NCBI RefSeq assembly: GCF_900112645.1
Contig: NZ_FOMO01000003.1
Coordinates: forward strand, 496,001 to 560,000
Length of the DNA: 64,000 nt
Direction of reading: 5' to 3'
Source of the DNA: Phytopseudomonas straminea
GTDB lineage: Bacteria > Pseudomonadota > Gammaproteobacteria > Pseudomonadales > Pseudomonadaceae
Below the pieces are notes generated by a model. That model made no database searches and was not told the origin of the DNA. It saw only the letters and a list, made by a program, of their open reading frames with translations. The position numbers were made by a program, and so were the translations under genes. This document shows positions 54,825 to 63,810 of this stretch, one piece after another (within the stretch, counting starts at the first letter, position 1; each line of letters begins with the position of its first letter).

Positions 54825-55277
54825 GTGGCCAACAGCCGAGCGGCGCGCCTGGCGCCGGTAGTCGATATGGCCGAGAAGGCCGAGCGCGAGGCGGCGCTGC
54901 AGCTTGGCCGTGCCCAGGGGCTGTTAGGGCAGGCACAGAGCAAATTGGCCGAATTGGATAGATACCTGCAGGGCTATCAGCAGCAATGGATGGGCGAGGG
55001 CCAGCGCGGGGTCTCTGGCCAGTGGTTGATGAACTACCAGCGCTTCCTGTCACAGCTCGACGTGGCTATTGCCCAGCAGCAGCAGGCGGTGAATTGGCAT
55101 CGCAACAACGTGGACAAGGTTCGTGATGTCTGGCAACAGCGCTATGCGCGGCTCGAAGGGCTGCGCAAACTGGTGCAGCGCTATCTGGACGAGGCGCGTC
55201 TGGCCGAGGATAAGCGCGAGCAGAAGCTGCTCGATGAGCTGTCCCAGCGCATACCACGACGTGATTCCCTGGAATGA
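54825..55277 (+). CDS. fliJ: Flagellar export chaperone FliJ
   Basis: FliJ is a coiled-coil protein that binds FliI/FliH and FlhA in the export apparatus. The 150-residue sequence is almost entirely helical with heptad patterning and the opening ANSRAARLAPVVDMAEKAERE typical for Pseudomonas. It starts with GTG at 54825, 3 bases after fliI. A 208-base gap follows. Confidence 0.92.
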   Translation: MANSRAARLAPVVDMAEKAEREAALQLGRAQGLLGQAQSKLAELDRYLQGYQQQWMGEGQRGVSGQWLMNYQRFLSQLDVAIAQQQQAVNWHRNNVDKVRDVWQQRYARLEGLRKLVQRYLDEARLAEDKREQKLLDELSQRIPRRDSLE

Positions 55278-55485
55278 TGGTTGCCGCTGACGCAGGCTAG
55301 TGCTAAATCTTCTATTGCCGATATTCAGTACGCCGGAGTGCGGGCTGGGCAGGGCCAGGAAAAACAGGTGAGACACCGCATCACCATACGGGTCAACAAG
55401 CTATCGGCTGCTCGCCATAGCAGCTTTTGGCCAGGTTGGCTCGCCATAGCGGGCTGCGGGTATCCCGGATATCAAGGAGTGTTTC

Positions 55486-55791
55486 ATGCCCATCACCTCG
55501 CTGCCCTCGGAAGACGGGCAAGAGTTGACCATCACCATTCAAGGTCGCTTCGATTTTGGCGCCCATCAGGAATTTCGCCGCGCCTACGAGCGTGTCGATA
55601 TCCGCCCCAAGCGTTACACGGTCGACCTCAAGGGGACCACCTACCTCGACAGCTCGGCGCTCGGCATGCTGCTGCTGCTGCGTGACCATGCCGGTGGCGA
55701 CCGTGCGCAGATTCGGCTGCTCAACTGCAATGCCGATGTGCGCAAGATTCTCTCCATTTCCAACTTCGAACAGCTTTTCCAGATCGACTGA
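55486..55791 (+). CDS. hsbA: STAS-domain anti-sigma-factor antagonist HsbA
   Basis: HsbA is a STAS protein of about 101 residues that binds the anti-sigma factor FlgM, and when phosphorylated shifts partner to control biofilm signalling in P. aeruginosa. The phosphorylation site Ser56 lies in LDSSALG (residues 54-60), matching the known position. The ATG at 55486 follows an AAGGAG site. It is followed by hsbR after 6 bases. The upstream gap (55278-55485) has a GCCGATAT element at 55317 that may be a FliA -10. Confidence 0.9.
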   Translation: MPITSLPSEDGQELTITIQGRFDFGAHQEFRRAYERVDIRPKRYTVDLKGTTYLDSSALGMLLLLRDHAGGDRAQIRLLNCNADVRKILSISNFEQLFQID

Positions 55792-55797
55792 GGCGCT

Positions 55798-57492
55798 ATG
55801 AAGGCCTCACCGCTCACCATCCTGATCGCCGAGGACAGCGCCACCGACCGCATGCTGCTGTCGACCATCGTAGGTCGCCAGGGGCATCGGGTGCTGGCTG
55901 CCGCCAATGGCCTGGAAGCGGTGGCGCTATTCGAATCGCAGCGCCCACAGCTGGTGCTGATGGACGCGCTGATGCCGCTGATGGATGGCTTCGAAGCCGC
56001 CAAGCGGATCAAGGCCATGGCGGGCGAGGCTATGGTGCCGATCATCTTTCTGACCTCATTGAGCGAGGAGGAGGCTCTGGCCAGTTGCCTGGAGGCGGGC
56101 GGCGATGATTTTCTCGCCAAGCCCTACAGTCGGGTGATCCTCGAAGCCAAAATCAACGCCATGGATCGGTTGCGGCGCCTTCATCAGGAGGTGTTGCGTC
56201 AGCGCGACCAGATCGCCCGACACAACGAGCACCTGCAGAACGAACAACTGGTCGCCAAGGCTGTTTTTGACAAGGTGGCGCACTCCGGCTGTCTGGGCGC
56301 TGGCAATGTGCGCTATATGCAATCGCCGTATGCGCTGTTCAATGGCGATCTGCTGCTGGCTGCCTTTCATCCCAGCGGCGACATGCACGTACTGCTTGGG
56401 GACTTCACCGGTCACGGCCTGCCGGCGGCGATCGGTGCCATGCCGCTGGCGGAAGTGTTCTACCGCATGACTGGCAAGGGGCACTCGCTGGTGGAGATTC
56501 TCCACGAAGGCAACGCCAAGCTACGCCGCATTTTGCCTCGCGGCGTGTTCTGCTGTGCAACGCTTTTGAACATTAGCTTTCGCCGGCGCATGGTCGATTT
56601 TTGGGGCGGTGGCTTGCCCGCCGGTTATGTACTGCGCAAGGGTGGTGAGCGGGTACCGCTGGTGTCGCATCACTTACCTTTGGGGGTGCTCGACCCGGAC
56701 AGTTTTCGTGACGGCTACGAGTCCTATTCGCTGGAGCTGGGCGACCGGGTCTTTCTGCTTTCTGACGGTGTGCTCGAGGCGCAGAACGAGCATGACGAGC
56801 TCTTCGGAGAGCAGCGCCTACTTGGCGTGCTGGATGCCAGTCACGACCCGTCGCGGCTGTTCGCCGATATTCAACAGGCCCTGCAAGCATTCCACGGTGA
56901 AGCCCGCGACGATGTCAGCCTGGTCGAAGTGACGATGGTCCAGGAGAGTGCAGTCAGCCGACCGCCGTTAGCGGCGAGTGAGTCCCAGAGCGGCCCTGAG
57001 AGTTGGTCGGCACGCTATGATTTCCGCGGCCCCACCCTGCGCGACTATTATCCGTTGCCCCATCTGTTGCAGTTGCTGCTCGAAGTGCCTGGATTGCGCG
57101 GCAGCGGCGGCAATCTCTACAGCGTGCTGTGCGAGCTGTATACCAATGCGCTGGAACATGGTGTGCTGGGGCTGGATTCTTCGCTCAAGCGTGATGCGGC
57201 AGGTTTCGCCGAATATTATCGGTTGCGTGCCGAGCGGCTCGACAGTCTGCAGGATGGCTGCGTCAGTGTAGTCTTCGATGTGACTCAGCAGCCGGGTGGT
57301 GGGCGTCTGACACTGAGTGTCGAGGACAGCGGCGTGGGCTTCGATCCTGCGGAGGTACTTGCTCGCGAGCACACTGCCGGTGGCTTCAGCGGGCGTGGCA
57401 TGGCGTTGATCCGACAGTTCAGCGAGCGTTGCGAGTGGTCGCCTGACGGACGTCGGGTCAGTGTGGAGTTTTCCTGGACCACGCAGGCATAA
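55798..57492 (+). CDS. hsbR: Response regulator HsbR (receiver + PP2C phosphatase + ATPase domain)
   Basis: The 564-residue protein has an N-terminal receiver (phospho-Asp56 in LVLMDALMP). A central PP2C/SpoIIE-type phosphatase domain follows (GDLLLAAFHPSGDMHVLLGDFTGHGLP split across 180-220). The C-terminal histidine-kinase-like ATPase region has the N-box CELYTNALEHG, the G1 motif VEDSGVGFDP and G2 SGRGMALIRQ. In P. aeruginosa HsbR can phosphorylate or dephosphorylate HsbA under HptB control. The order hsbA-hsbR-hptB inside the flagellar cluster is usual in other pseudomonads. Confidence 0.92.
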   Translation: MKASPLTILIAEDSATDRMLLSTIVGRQGHRVLAAANGLEAVALFESQRPQLVLMDALMPLMDGFEAAKRIKAMAGEAMVPIIFLTSLSEEEALASCLEAGGDDFLAKPYSRVILEAKINAMDRLRRLHQEVLRQRDQIARHNEHLQNEQLVAKAVFDKVAHSGCLGAGNVRYMQSPYALFNGDLLLAAFHPSGDMHVLLGDFTGHGLPAAIGAMPLAEVFYRMTGKGHSLVEILHEGNAKLRRILPRGVFCCATLLNISFRRRMVDFWGGGLPAGYVLRKGGERVPLVSHHLPLGVLDPDSFRDGYESYSLELGDRVFLLSDGVLEAQNEHDELFGEQRLLGVLDASHDPSRLFADIQQALQAFHGEARDDVSLVEVTMVQESAVSRPPLAASESQSGPESWSARYDFRGPTLRDYYPLPHLLQLLLEVPGLRGSGGNLYSVLCELYTNALEHGVLGLDSSLKRDAAGFAEYYRLRAERLDSLQDGCVSVVFDVTQQPGGGRLTLSVEDSGVGFDPAEVLAREHTAGGFSGRGMALIRQFSERCEWSPDGRRVSVEFSWTTQA

Positions 57493-57567
57493 TCCCGGCT
57501 TTCGCGCGCGACCCCAGCGGGCTCGCGTAATGACGTACCGTCATTCGAGGCCGGCCTGGAGTCTAGG

Positions 57568-57924
57568 GTGTCCGACAATCATCTTGATCGTGATGTACTC
57601 AATTCCCTGCAGGAGATCATGGAGGATGAGTATCCGGTGTTGCTGGATACCTTCATGACCGACTCTGAGGAACGCCTGCGCCTGCTGCATCTGGCTGAGA
57701 AGCACCAGGACGCCGTCGAGATGCGCCGCGCCGCCCACAGTTTCAAGGGCAGTTGCAGCAATATGGGCGCCAGAGCCTTGGCCGAGTCCTGCCGGGAGCT
57801 TGAGGAGCTGGCCCGCCGTGGCGAACTGGACGAGTCGGCGCAACTGGTTGCGCGTATCCAACGCGAGTTCGCCATTCTGCGCATTCTGCTGAAGTCCGAA
57901 CGTCAGCGGTTTCCTGCCGCCTGA
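57568..57924 (+). CDS. hptB: Histidine phosphotransfer protein HptB
   Basis: HptB passes phosphate from hybrid kinases to the HsbR receiver. The 118-residue helical protein has the phospho-accepting His57 in AAHSFKGSCSN, typical of HPt domains. It starts with GTG at 57568, 75 bases after hsbR. Downstream is a sigma54-like element for fliK. Confidence 0.9.
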   Translation: MSDNHLDRDVLNSLQEIMEDEYPVLLDTFMTDSEERLRLLHLAEKHQDAVEMRRAAHSFKGSCSNMGARALAESCRELEELARRGELDESAQLVARIQREFAILRILLKSERQRFPAA

Positions 57925-57941
57925 CCGCTATTGGAAATAAT

Positions 57942-57957
57942 TGGCCCGACCTTTGCT
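57942..57957 (+). promoter_or_regulatory. Candidate sigma54 promoter of fliK
   Basis: TGGCCC (57942-57947), 5 bases, then TTGCT (57953-57957); GG and GC are 10 bases apart. It lies 40 bases ahead of the fliK ATG. The -24 element departs from TGGCAC at one base. Confidence 0.65.
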
Positions 57958-57996
57958 TTGCCAAGGTATACGCCATTATTCAAGCGGAGAGCGTTC

Positions 57997-59268
57997 ATGC
58001 CCGTTGCCCCAGATCTTTTGCTGACCCCTGCGGCTGCCCCCAAGCCGAAGGCTGCGCCGGCCAATGCCCCGCAGAGCGCAGCGCAACCGCGTAAGCAGGA
58101 GGGTTCCAGCTTCTCCCAGGTCTACGCCAAGGAGCGTCAGGCCAAGGCCGCCGAGCGTCAGGACGCTGCCGCCAAGTCAGCACGCGACGGCAAGGCCGAC
58201 CCCCAGGCAAGCGCCAGCGATCCGGCAGCGGCCGTTGCCGCCGAGCCAGTGGTTGCCGATAGCGGCAAGGATTTGCCCGAAGAACCTAAACTCGAAGAGG
58301 GCGCTGTCGATCCGCTGATGCTGCTGGGCCTGTTCCAGCCTGAGCCACAAGCCGAGGTACTCGAAGAGCAGCCCGAGGCTGCGCCGGCTGTTGATGTATC
58401 GCCCAGTCTGATCGGCTCTGCCCCGGCTGCCATGACCGAGGCCAGCTTCGATCCGGAAATCGACGCACTAAACCAGCAGCCTGCCGTGCAATTGGCGCTT
58501 GAGGTCGGCGCTCAGGAGAAAGCCGCTGCCCAATCCACCGCCACGCCAGGCGGCGCGGCGACCTCATCATCGGCCAGCAGCGGCCAGGCGTTCGCCAGTG
58601 CCATGGCTGCAATGGGCGTGAAGAGCAGCGCTATGGAAGGTGAATCCAGCGAAACGACGCCGTTGCCGTCTTTCGAACTCAGCACCGAAGGGCTGGAAGC
58701 GCTTAAGGAGAGTTCGGCCGACACCCCGCCCGAACAATTCGTCAGCAAGCTCAGCGCGCTGAGTCAGGCAATTGGTCAGCAGACCGCTCAGGTCGGTCGG
58801 GCGCCCGTGGTGCCTGGCCAGCCGCTGGCCATGCAACAAGCTGGCTTTAGCGAGGGTGTGGTGGACAAGGTGATGTGGATGTCCAGCCAAAACCTCAAGT
58901 CCGCGGAGATTCAGCTTGATCCCGCCGAGCTGGGGCGTCTCGACGTTCGCATCAGCCTCAACCAGGATCAGACCCAGATCAGCTTCGCCAGCGCACACCC
59001 CAGCGTGCGCGAGGCCTTGGAAGGCCAGATGCATCGCCTGCGCGAGATGTTCACCCAGCAGGGCATGAACCTGGCGGACGTCAACGTTTCCGACCAGTCC
59101 CAGGGCCGTGCCTGGCAGGGACAGGAAGGCGATGGCCGTGGCCGCGGTAGCCGCATGGTGGATGAGGGCAGCGCGAGTGGCGAGGGCGAGGATCGGGTGA
59201 TCGGTAGTGTCGAGATCCGCGACCCGGCTCAGGGCGCTGGTCGCGGTATGGTCGACTATTACGCCTGA
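57997..59268 (+). CDS. fliK: Flagellar hook-length control protein FliK
   Basis: FliK measures the hook and switches export specificity. The 423-residue protein has a Pro/Ala/Gln-rich disordered N-terminal and central part, and a conserved C-terminal Flg_hook domain (about 280-375). The domain contains LKSAEIQLDPAELGRLDVRI and MHRLREMFTQQGMNLADVNV. The ATG at 57997 follows GGAGA; the frame to 57931 would overlap the sigma54 site. A strong hairpin follows. Confidence 0.92.
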   Translation: MPVAPDLLLTPAAAPKPKAAPANAPQSAAQPRKQEGSSFSQVYAKERQAKAAERQDAAAKSARDGKADPQASASDPAAAVAAEPVVADSGKDLPEEPKLEEGAVDPLMLLGLFQPEPQAEVLEEQPEAAPAVDVSPSLIGSAPAAMTEASFDPEIDALNQQPAVQLALEVGAQEKAAAQSTATPGGAATSSSASSGQAFASAMAAMGVKSSAMEGESSETTPLPSFELSTEGLEALKESSADTPPEQFVSKLSALSQAIGQQTAQVGRAPVVPGQPLAMQQAGFSEGVVDKVMWMSSQNLKSAEIQLDPAELGRLDVRISLNQDQTQISFASAHPSVREALEGQMHRLREMFTQQGMNLADVNVSDQSQGRAWQGQEGDGRGRGSRMVDEGSASGEGEDRVIGSVEIRDPAQGAGRGMVDYYA

Positions 59269-59302
59269 CGACCCCGCTTTGTGGCGGCTGTTCTAGACTT
59301 CG

Positions 59303-59340
59303 AATCACCCTGCTCGATATATCGGCAGGGTGATTTGCGT
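59303..59340 (+). terminator. Extended hairpin terminator after fliK
   Basis: AATCACCCTGC (59303-59313) pairs with GCAGGGTGATT (59325-59335); the interior CGATATATCG is itself a perfect palindrome. A GTTTTA run follows at 59339. The long stem marks the end of the fliK transcript. Confidence 0.8.
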
Positions 59341-59423
59341 TTTAAGGCGCGCTGCGAGTCGGGTCAGGCATCACGCTTTCGCGTAACATGGCGCGCTCGG
59401 TGATTGCAGCCGCATCTATGAGC

Positions 59424-59439
59424 TGGCATAACACTTGCT
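59424..59439 (+). promoter_or_regulatory. Candidate sigma54 promoter of the fliL operon
   Basis: TGGCAT (59424-59429), 5 bases, then TTGCT (59435-59439), with GG and GC 10 bases apart, lie 51 bases ahead of the fliL ATG. It would drive fliLMNOPQR-flhB. Confidence 0.75.
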
Positions 59440-59489
59440 CTTAACCCATTGAAAGCGGAGGGTTCTCCGCTCCGTGACGGATTTTTGGC

Positions 59490-60014
59490 ATGGCAAAGAA
59501 GAACGCGCCTCCCGCCGCTGCTCCCGAAGCAGGCAGCAAGCCGCCAGGCAAGCTCAAGCTCATCATCGCCATCGTATTGGCCCTGTTGCTGGCCGTGGGC
59601 GCCTCGATCGGCGGCACCTGGTTCTTTCTCAGCAAGGACAACGCCAAGCCAGAGGCCGAGCATGCGCAGGCCGAGAACGCCGCGCCCGTCAAGCAGCCGG
59701 CAATCTACGAAGAGCTGACGCCGGCCTTCGTGGTCAATTTCACCCAGAACGGCAAGCCGCGCTACATGCAGGTCAGCGTTGCGCTGATGGGGCGCGACCA
59801 GGCAGCCATGGACGCGCTCAAAGTAAATATGCCGGTGTTGCGCAACAACCTGGTGATGCTGTTTTCCAGCCAGGATTTCGCCAGCCTGATCACCCCGGTT
59901 GGCAAGGAAATGCTGCGCCAGCAGGCGACCGCCAGCGTGCAGCAAGTGGCCGAGAAGGAAACCGGCAAGGTGGCTGTCGAGCAGGTGCTGTTCACCAACC
60001 TCGTGTTGCAATAG
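59490..60014 (+). CDS. fliL: Flagellar basal-body-associated protein FliL
   Basis: FliL surrounds the stator and supports torque under load. The 174-residue protein has a single membrane span (about 24-47), an acidic linker and a C-terminal periplasmic domain with the ELTPAFVVNF pattern and the conserved ending LFTNLVLQ. The ATG at 59490 was chosen from several nearby starts as the one giving the membrane anchor. It leads a coupled run of export genes. Confidence 0.93.
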   Translation: MAKKNAPPAAAPEAGSKPPGKLKLIIAIVLALLLAVGASIGGTWFFLSKDNAKPEAEHAQAENAAPVKQPAIYEELTPAFVVNFTQNGKPRYMQVSVALMGRDQAAMDALKVNMPVLRNNLVMLFSSQDFASLITPVGKEMLRQQATASVQQVAEKETGKVAVEQVLFTNLVLQ

Positions 60015-60029
60015 GGCGGGAGTTCGCTA

Positions 60030-61001
60030 ATGGCTGTACAAGACCTGCTGTCCCAGGACGAGATCGATGCGCTGCTGCACGGCGTCGACGATGGCCTGGT
60101 GGAAACCGAGGAGTTCGTCGAGCCCGGCAGCGTCAAGCAATATGACCTGACCAGCCAGGATCGCATCGTGCGCGGGCGCATGCCGACCCTGGAGATGATC
60201 AACGAGCGTTTCGCCCGTTATACCCGCATCAGCATGTTCAACCTGCTGCGCCGCTCGGCCGATGTGGCGGTTGGTGGCGTGCAGGTGATGAAGTTCGGCG
60301 AGTACGTGCATTCCCTGTACGTGCCTACCAGCCTCAACCTGGTGAAAATGAAGCCGTTGCGCGGAACCGGCCTGTTCATTCTGGACGCCAAACTGGTGTT
60401 CAAGCTGGTCGATAACTTCTTTGGCGGCGACGGCCGTCACGCCAAGATCGAAGGGCGTGAATTCACCCCCACCGAACTGCGTGTTGTGCGCATGGTGCTC
60501 GATCAGGCCTTCGTCGACCTGCGTGAAGCCTGGGCGGCGGTAATGGACATCAACTTCGAGTACGTCGGCTCCGAGGTCAATCCTGCCCTGGCCAACATCG
60601 TCAGCCCCAGCGAAGTCATCGTGGTGTCGACTTTTCACATCGAACTCGATGGCGGTGGCGGTGATCTGCACGTGACCATGCCTTATTCGATGATCGAGCC
60701 GATTCGCGAGATGCTCGACGCCGGCTTCCAGTCCGACGTGGACGATCAGGATGAACGCTGGGTCAAGGCCCTGCGCGAAGACATTCTCGATGTCAGCGTT
60801 CCTTTGAGCGCCACCGTTGCGCGCCGTCAGCTCAAGGTGCGCGACATCCTGCACATGCAGCCCGGCGACGTGATTCCCGTAGAGCTGCCCGAGCATATGA
60901 TTCTGCGCGCCAACGGCGTGCCGTCCTTCAAGGTCAAGCTCGGTTCGCACAAGGGCAACCTCTCGCTACAGGTACTCGATCCGGTTGATCGTCACCGCTA
61001 G
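60030..61001 (+). CDS. fliM: Flagellar motor switch protein FliM
   Basis: FliM forms the C-ring wall and binds CheY-P. The 323-residue protein has the N-terminal CheY-binding motif LLSQDEIDALL, the CheC-like middle domain (GTGLFILDAKLVFKLVDNFFGG) and a C-terminal SpoA/FliN-like domain (LKVRDILHMQPGDVIPVELPE). Start at 60030 follows GCGGGAG. The 62-base gap to fliN is free of other features. Confidence 0.96.
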   Translation: MAVQDLLSQDEIDALLHGVDDGLVETEEFVEPGSVKQYDLTSQDRIVRGRMPTLEMINERFARYTRISMFNLLRRSADVAVGGVQVMKFGEYVHSLYVPTSLNLVKMKPLRGTGLFILDAKLVFKLVDNFFGGDGRHAKIEGREFTPTELRVVRMVLDQAFVDLREAWAAVMDINFEYVGSEVNPALANIVSPSEVIVVSTFHIELDGGGGDLHVTMPYSMIEPIREMLDAGFQSDVDDQDERWVKALREDILDVSVPLSATVARRQLKVRDILHMQPGDVIPVELPEHMILRANGVPSFKVKLGSHKGNLSLQVLDPVDRHR

Positions 61002-61063
61002 CCCACTATTTCCGCCGCGCCCTGTGCGTAGCCAAGCCGATAAACGCCAGCCGAGGTTGAACG

Positions 61064-61534
61064 ATGGCAGACGAGAACGAACAAACCAGCCCCGAAGAAC
61101 AAGCGCTCGCCGATGAGTGGGCGGCCGCGCTATCCGAGTCCGGAGATGCAGGCGGGCAGGACGATATCGACGCGATGCTGGCCGCCAGTGCGGCCAGCCA
61201 GCCGTCGGCGCCCCGTGCGCCGATGGAAGAATTCGGCAGCATGCCCAAGGTCAACAATCCGGTTAACCTGGAAGGCCCGAATCTGGATGTGATCCTCGAT
61301 ATTCCGGTGTCCATTTCCATGGAAGTGGGCAATGCCGACATCACCATTCGCAACCTGCTGCAGCTCAACCAGGGCTCGGTGATCGAGCTCGATCGCCTGG
61401 CCGGCGAGCCGCTCGATGTGCTGGTCAATGGCACCCTGATTGCCCATGGCGAAGTGGTGGTGGTCAACGAGAAGTTCGGCATTCGCCTGACCGACGTGAT
61501 CAGCCCCAGCGAACGCATCAAGAAGCTGCGCTGA
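61064..61534 (+). CDS. fliN: Flagellar motor switch protein FliN
   Basis: FliN completes the C ring and anchors FliH. The 156-residue protein has an acidic, low-complexity N-terminal extension (about 1-65) and the conserved SpoA domain (LDVILDIPVSISMEVG, ITIRNLLQLNQGSVIELDR). It is longer than the E. coli protein but usual for Pseudomonas. Confidence 0.95.
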   Translation: MADENEQTSPEEQALADEWAAALSESGDAGGQDDIDAMLAASAASQPSAPRAPMEEFGSMPKVNNPVNLEGPNLDVILDIPVSISMEVGNADITIRNLLQLNQGSVIELDRLAGEPLDVLVNGTLIAHGEVVVVNEKFGIRLTDVISPSERIKKLR

Positions 61535-61538
61535 CGCC

Positions 61539-61964
61539 ATGAACAGACTCCTGCTCGCACTCCTTGCGCTGCCGTGCTTCGCCTTCGCCGCCGAACCTGC
61601 TGCCCAGGCGCCTGCCGCCAGCGGCGGTATCGCCGGCCAGTTGGCGCAACTGGTGATTGGCCTGCTACTGGTGATTGGCCTGATCTTCCTGCTCGCCTGG
61701 ATGATGCGCCGCGTGCAGCGTCTGGGCCCCAACAATGGCAAGGTGATCAAGATCGTCGCCACTCAGGCGCTGAGCCCCCGTGATCGGTTGGTGCTGGTGC
61801 AGGTCGGCAACGAGCAGATTCTGCTAGGCCTCACACCTGGGCGCATCAACTCGCTGCACGTGATGGGCGAGCCGGTTCACCTGCCTGATGCCGAGCCGGC
61901 ATCCACCGAATTCTCCCAGCGCCTCATGGAACTGCTGGGCAAGGACCAGAAGGACAAGTCCTGA
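61539..61964 (+). CDS. fliO: Flagellar biosynthesis protein FliO
   Basis: FliO helps assemble the FliP ring of the export gate. The 141-residue protein has a signal-like N-terminus (about 1-18), one membrane span (about 32-53) and a soluble C-terminal half ([23 protein letters not shown]). Its stop overlaps the fliP start (TGATG), so the two are coupled. Confidence 0.9.
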   Translation: MNRLLLALLALPCFAFAAEPAAQAPAASGGIAGQLAQLVIGLLLVIGLIFLLAWMMRRVQRLGPNNGKVIKIVATQALSPRDRLVLVQVGNEQILLGLTPGRINSLHVMGEPVHLPDAEPASTEFSQRLMELLGKDQKDKS

Positions 61965-62749
61965 TGTTGCGACTTCTGCTTGTGCTGGTGTTCGCGCTGG
62001 GGACTTCGCTGGCCTTCGCTCAGGAACCATCATCGCCCAGCCCATTGATCCAGCAGGGCAGCAATCCGCTGTCGATTCCGGCGATCACCCTGAGCACCGA
62101 CGCCGACGGGCAGCAGGAATACTCGGTCAGCCTGCAGATCCTGCTGATCATGACGGCGCTGAGTTTTATCCCGGCGTTCCTGATGCTGATGACCAGCTTC
62201 ACGCGGATCATCATCGTGTTCTCGATCCTGCGTCAGGCCATGGGTTTGCAGCAGACGCCGTCCAACCAGATCCTCATCGGCCTGGCGCTGTTTCTGACCA
62301 TGTTCATCATGGCGCCGGTGTTCGACCAGATTAACCGCGAGGCCTTGCAGCCTTATCTGAATCAGCAACTGCCGGCGCAGCAGGCCATCGAGCGGGCCGA
62401 GGTGCCGATCAAGAATTTCATGCTGGCGCAGACCCGCGAGAGCGATCTGGAACTGTTCGTGCGTCTGTCCAAGCGTACCGACATCGCCACGCCGGAAGCG
62501 GCGCCGCTGACCATCCTGGTGCCGGCCTTCGTGACTTCGGAGCTCAAGACCGCGTTCCAGATCGGCTTCATGATCTTCATCCCGTTTCTGATCATCGATA
62601 TGGTGGTGGCCAGTATCCTCATGGCCATGGGCATGATGATGCTGTCGCCGCTGATCATTTCCCTGCCGTTCAAGATCATGCTGTTCGTGCTGATCGACGG
62701 TTGGGCGCTGATCATGGGCACCCTAGCCAGTAGTTTCGGCACCTTGTAG
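61964..62749 (+). CDS. fliP: Flagellar export gate protein FliP
   Basis: FliP pentamers make the core of the export gate. The 261-residue protein has a signal peptide, four membrane spans and the signature [16 protein letters not shown] with [16 protein letters not shown]. It is the family's usual length. Position between fliO and fliQ is invariant in this group. Confidence 0.96.
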   Translation: MLRLLLVLVFALGTSLAFAQEPSSPSPLIQQGSNPLSIPAITLSTDADGQQEYSVSLQILLIMTALSFIPAFLMLMTSFTRIIIVFSILRQAMGLQQTPSNQILIGLALFLTMFIMAPVFDQINREALQPYLNQQLPAQQAIERAEVPIKNFMLAQTRESDLELFVRLSKRTDIATPEAAPLTILVPAFVTSELKTAFQIGFMIFIPFLIIDMVVASILMAMGMMMLSPLIISLPFKIMLFVLIDGWALIMGTLASSFGTL

Positions 62750-62759
62750 CGAGGCTCAC

Positions 62760-63029
62760 ATGACCCCTGAAGTTGCAGTCGATCTGTTCCGTGAGGGACT
62801 CTGGCTGATCTCCCTGATGGTCGGGCTGTTGGTCATGCCCAGCCTGCTGGTGGGCCTTTTGGTGGCGATGTTCCAGGCCGCTACCCAGATCAACGAACAG
62901 ACCCTGAGCTTTCTGCCGCGCCTGCTGGTGATGCTGCTGACCCTTATCGTTGCCGGGCCGTGGATGGTGCAGCAACTGATGGAGTACACGCAGAACCTGA
63001 TCATGAACATTCCGCAGCTGATCGGCTGA
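62760..63029 (+). CDS. fliQ: Flagellar export gate protein FliQ
   Basis: The 89-residue protein has two membrane spans and the family pattern LMVGLLVMPSLLVGLLVAMFQAATQINEQTLSF split across residues 18-50. Several FliQ copies wrap around FliP in the gate. It starts 10 bases after fliP. Confidence 0.95.
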   Translation: MTPEVAVDLFREGLWLISLMVGLLVMPSLLVGLLVAMFQAATQINEQTLSFLPRLLVMLLTLIVAGPWMVQQLMEYTQNLIMNIPQLIG

Positions 63030-63033
63030 TTCG

Positions 63034-63810
63034 ATGTTCGAGCTGAGCGATGCGCAGATCGGCAGCTGGGTCAGCAGCTTCCTGCTGCCGCTGTTTCGCA
63101 TCGGCGCCTTGCTGATGGTCATGCCGATCATCGGCACGCAGTTGGTGCCCACTCGGGTGCGCCTGTACCTCGCGCTCGCCATCAGTGTGGTCATCGTGCC
63201 CACCTTGCCGCCGATGCCGCAGGTCGATTCGATCAGCCTGCAGGCCTTCATGCTGATCGCACAGGAAATTCTCGTTGGCGTGATGCTCGGCTTCGTGCTG
63301 CAGCTGCTGTTTCACGTCTTCGTGGTGGCGGGGCAGATCCTCGCCATGCAGATGGGCCTGGGCTTCGCCTCCATGGTCGATCCGGCCAACGGCATTTCGG
63401 TGCCGGTGATCGGCCAGTACTTCACCATGCTGGTGACCTTGCTGTTCCTGGCCATGAACGGGCATCTGGTGGTGTTCGAGGTACTGGCCGAGAGTTTCGT
63501 GACCCTGCCGCCGGGCTCCGGCCTGCAAGTCGAGCACTACTGGGAGCTGGCCACAAAGCTCGGCTGGGTAATGGGCGCCGCGCTGATCCTGGTGCTACCG
63601 GCCGTTACCGCATTGTTGGTGGTGAACATCGCCTTCGGGGTGATGACCCGCGCCGCGCCGCAACTGAACATCTTCTCCATCGGTTTCCCGCTCACCTTAG
63701 TGCTAGGCATGGTGATCGTATGGATTTCTCTAGCTGACATCCTGGCGCATTATCAGGCCATCGCGAGCGAGGCGCTGATCATGCTGCGTGAACTGGCGAG
63801 GGCCCGCTGA
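63034..63810 (+). CDS. fliR: Flagellar export gate protein FliR
   Basis: The 258-residue protein has six membrane spans and FliR features (PLFRIGALLMVMPIIG, GQILAMQMGLGFASMVDP). A single FliR joins the FliP ring and contacts FlhB. Its stop overlaps the flhB start (TGATG). Confidence 0.95.
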   Translation: MFELSDAQIGSWVSSFLLPLFRIGALLMVMPIIGTQLVPTRVRLYLALAISVVIVPTLPPMPQVDSISLQAFMLIAQEILVGVMLGFVLQLLFHVFVVAGQILAMQMGLGFASMVDPANGISVPVIGQYFTMLVTLLFLAMNGHLVVFEVLAESFVTLPPGSGLQVEHYWELATKLGWVMGAALILVLPAVTALLVVNIAFGVMTRAAPQLNIFSIGFPLTLVLGMVIVWISLADILAHYQAIASEALIMLRELARAR

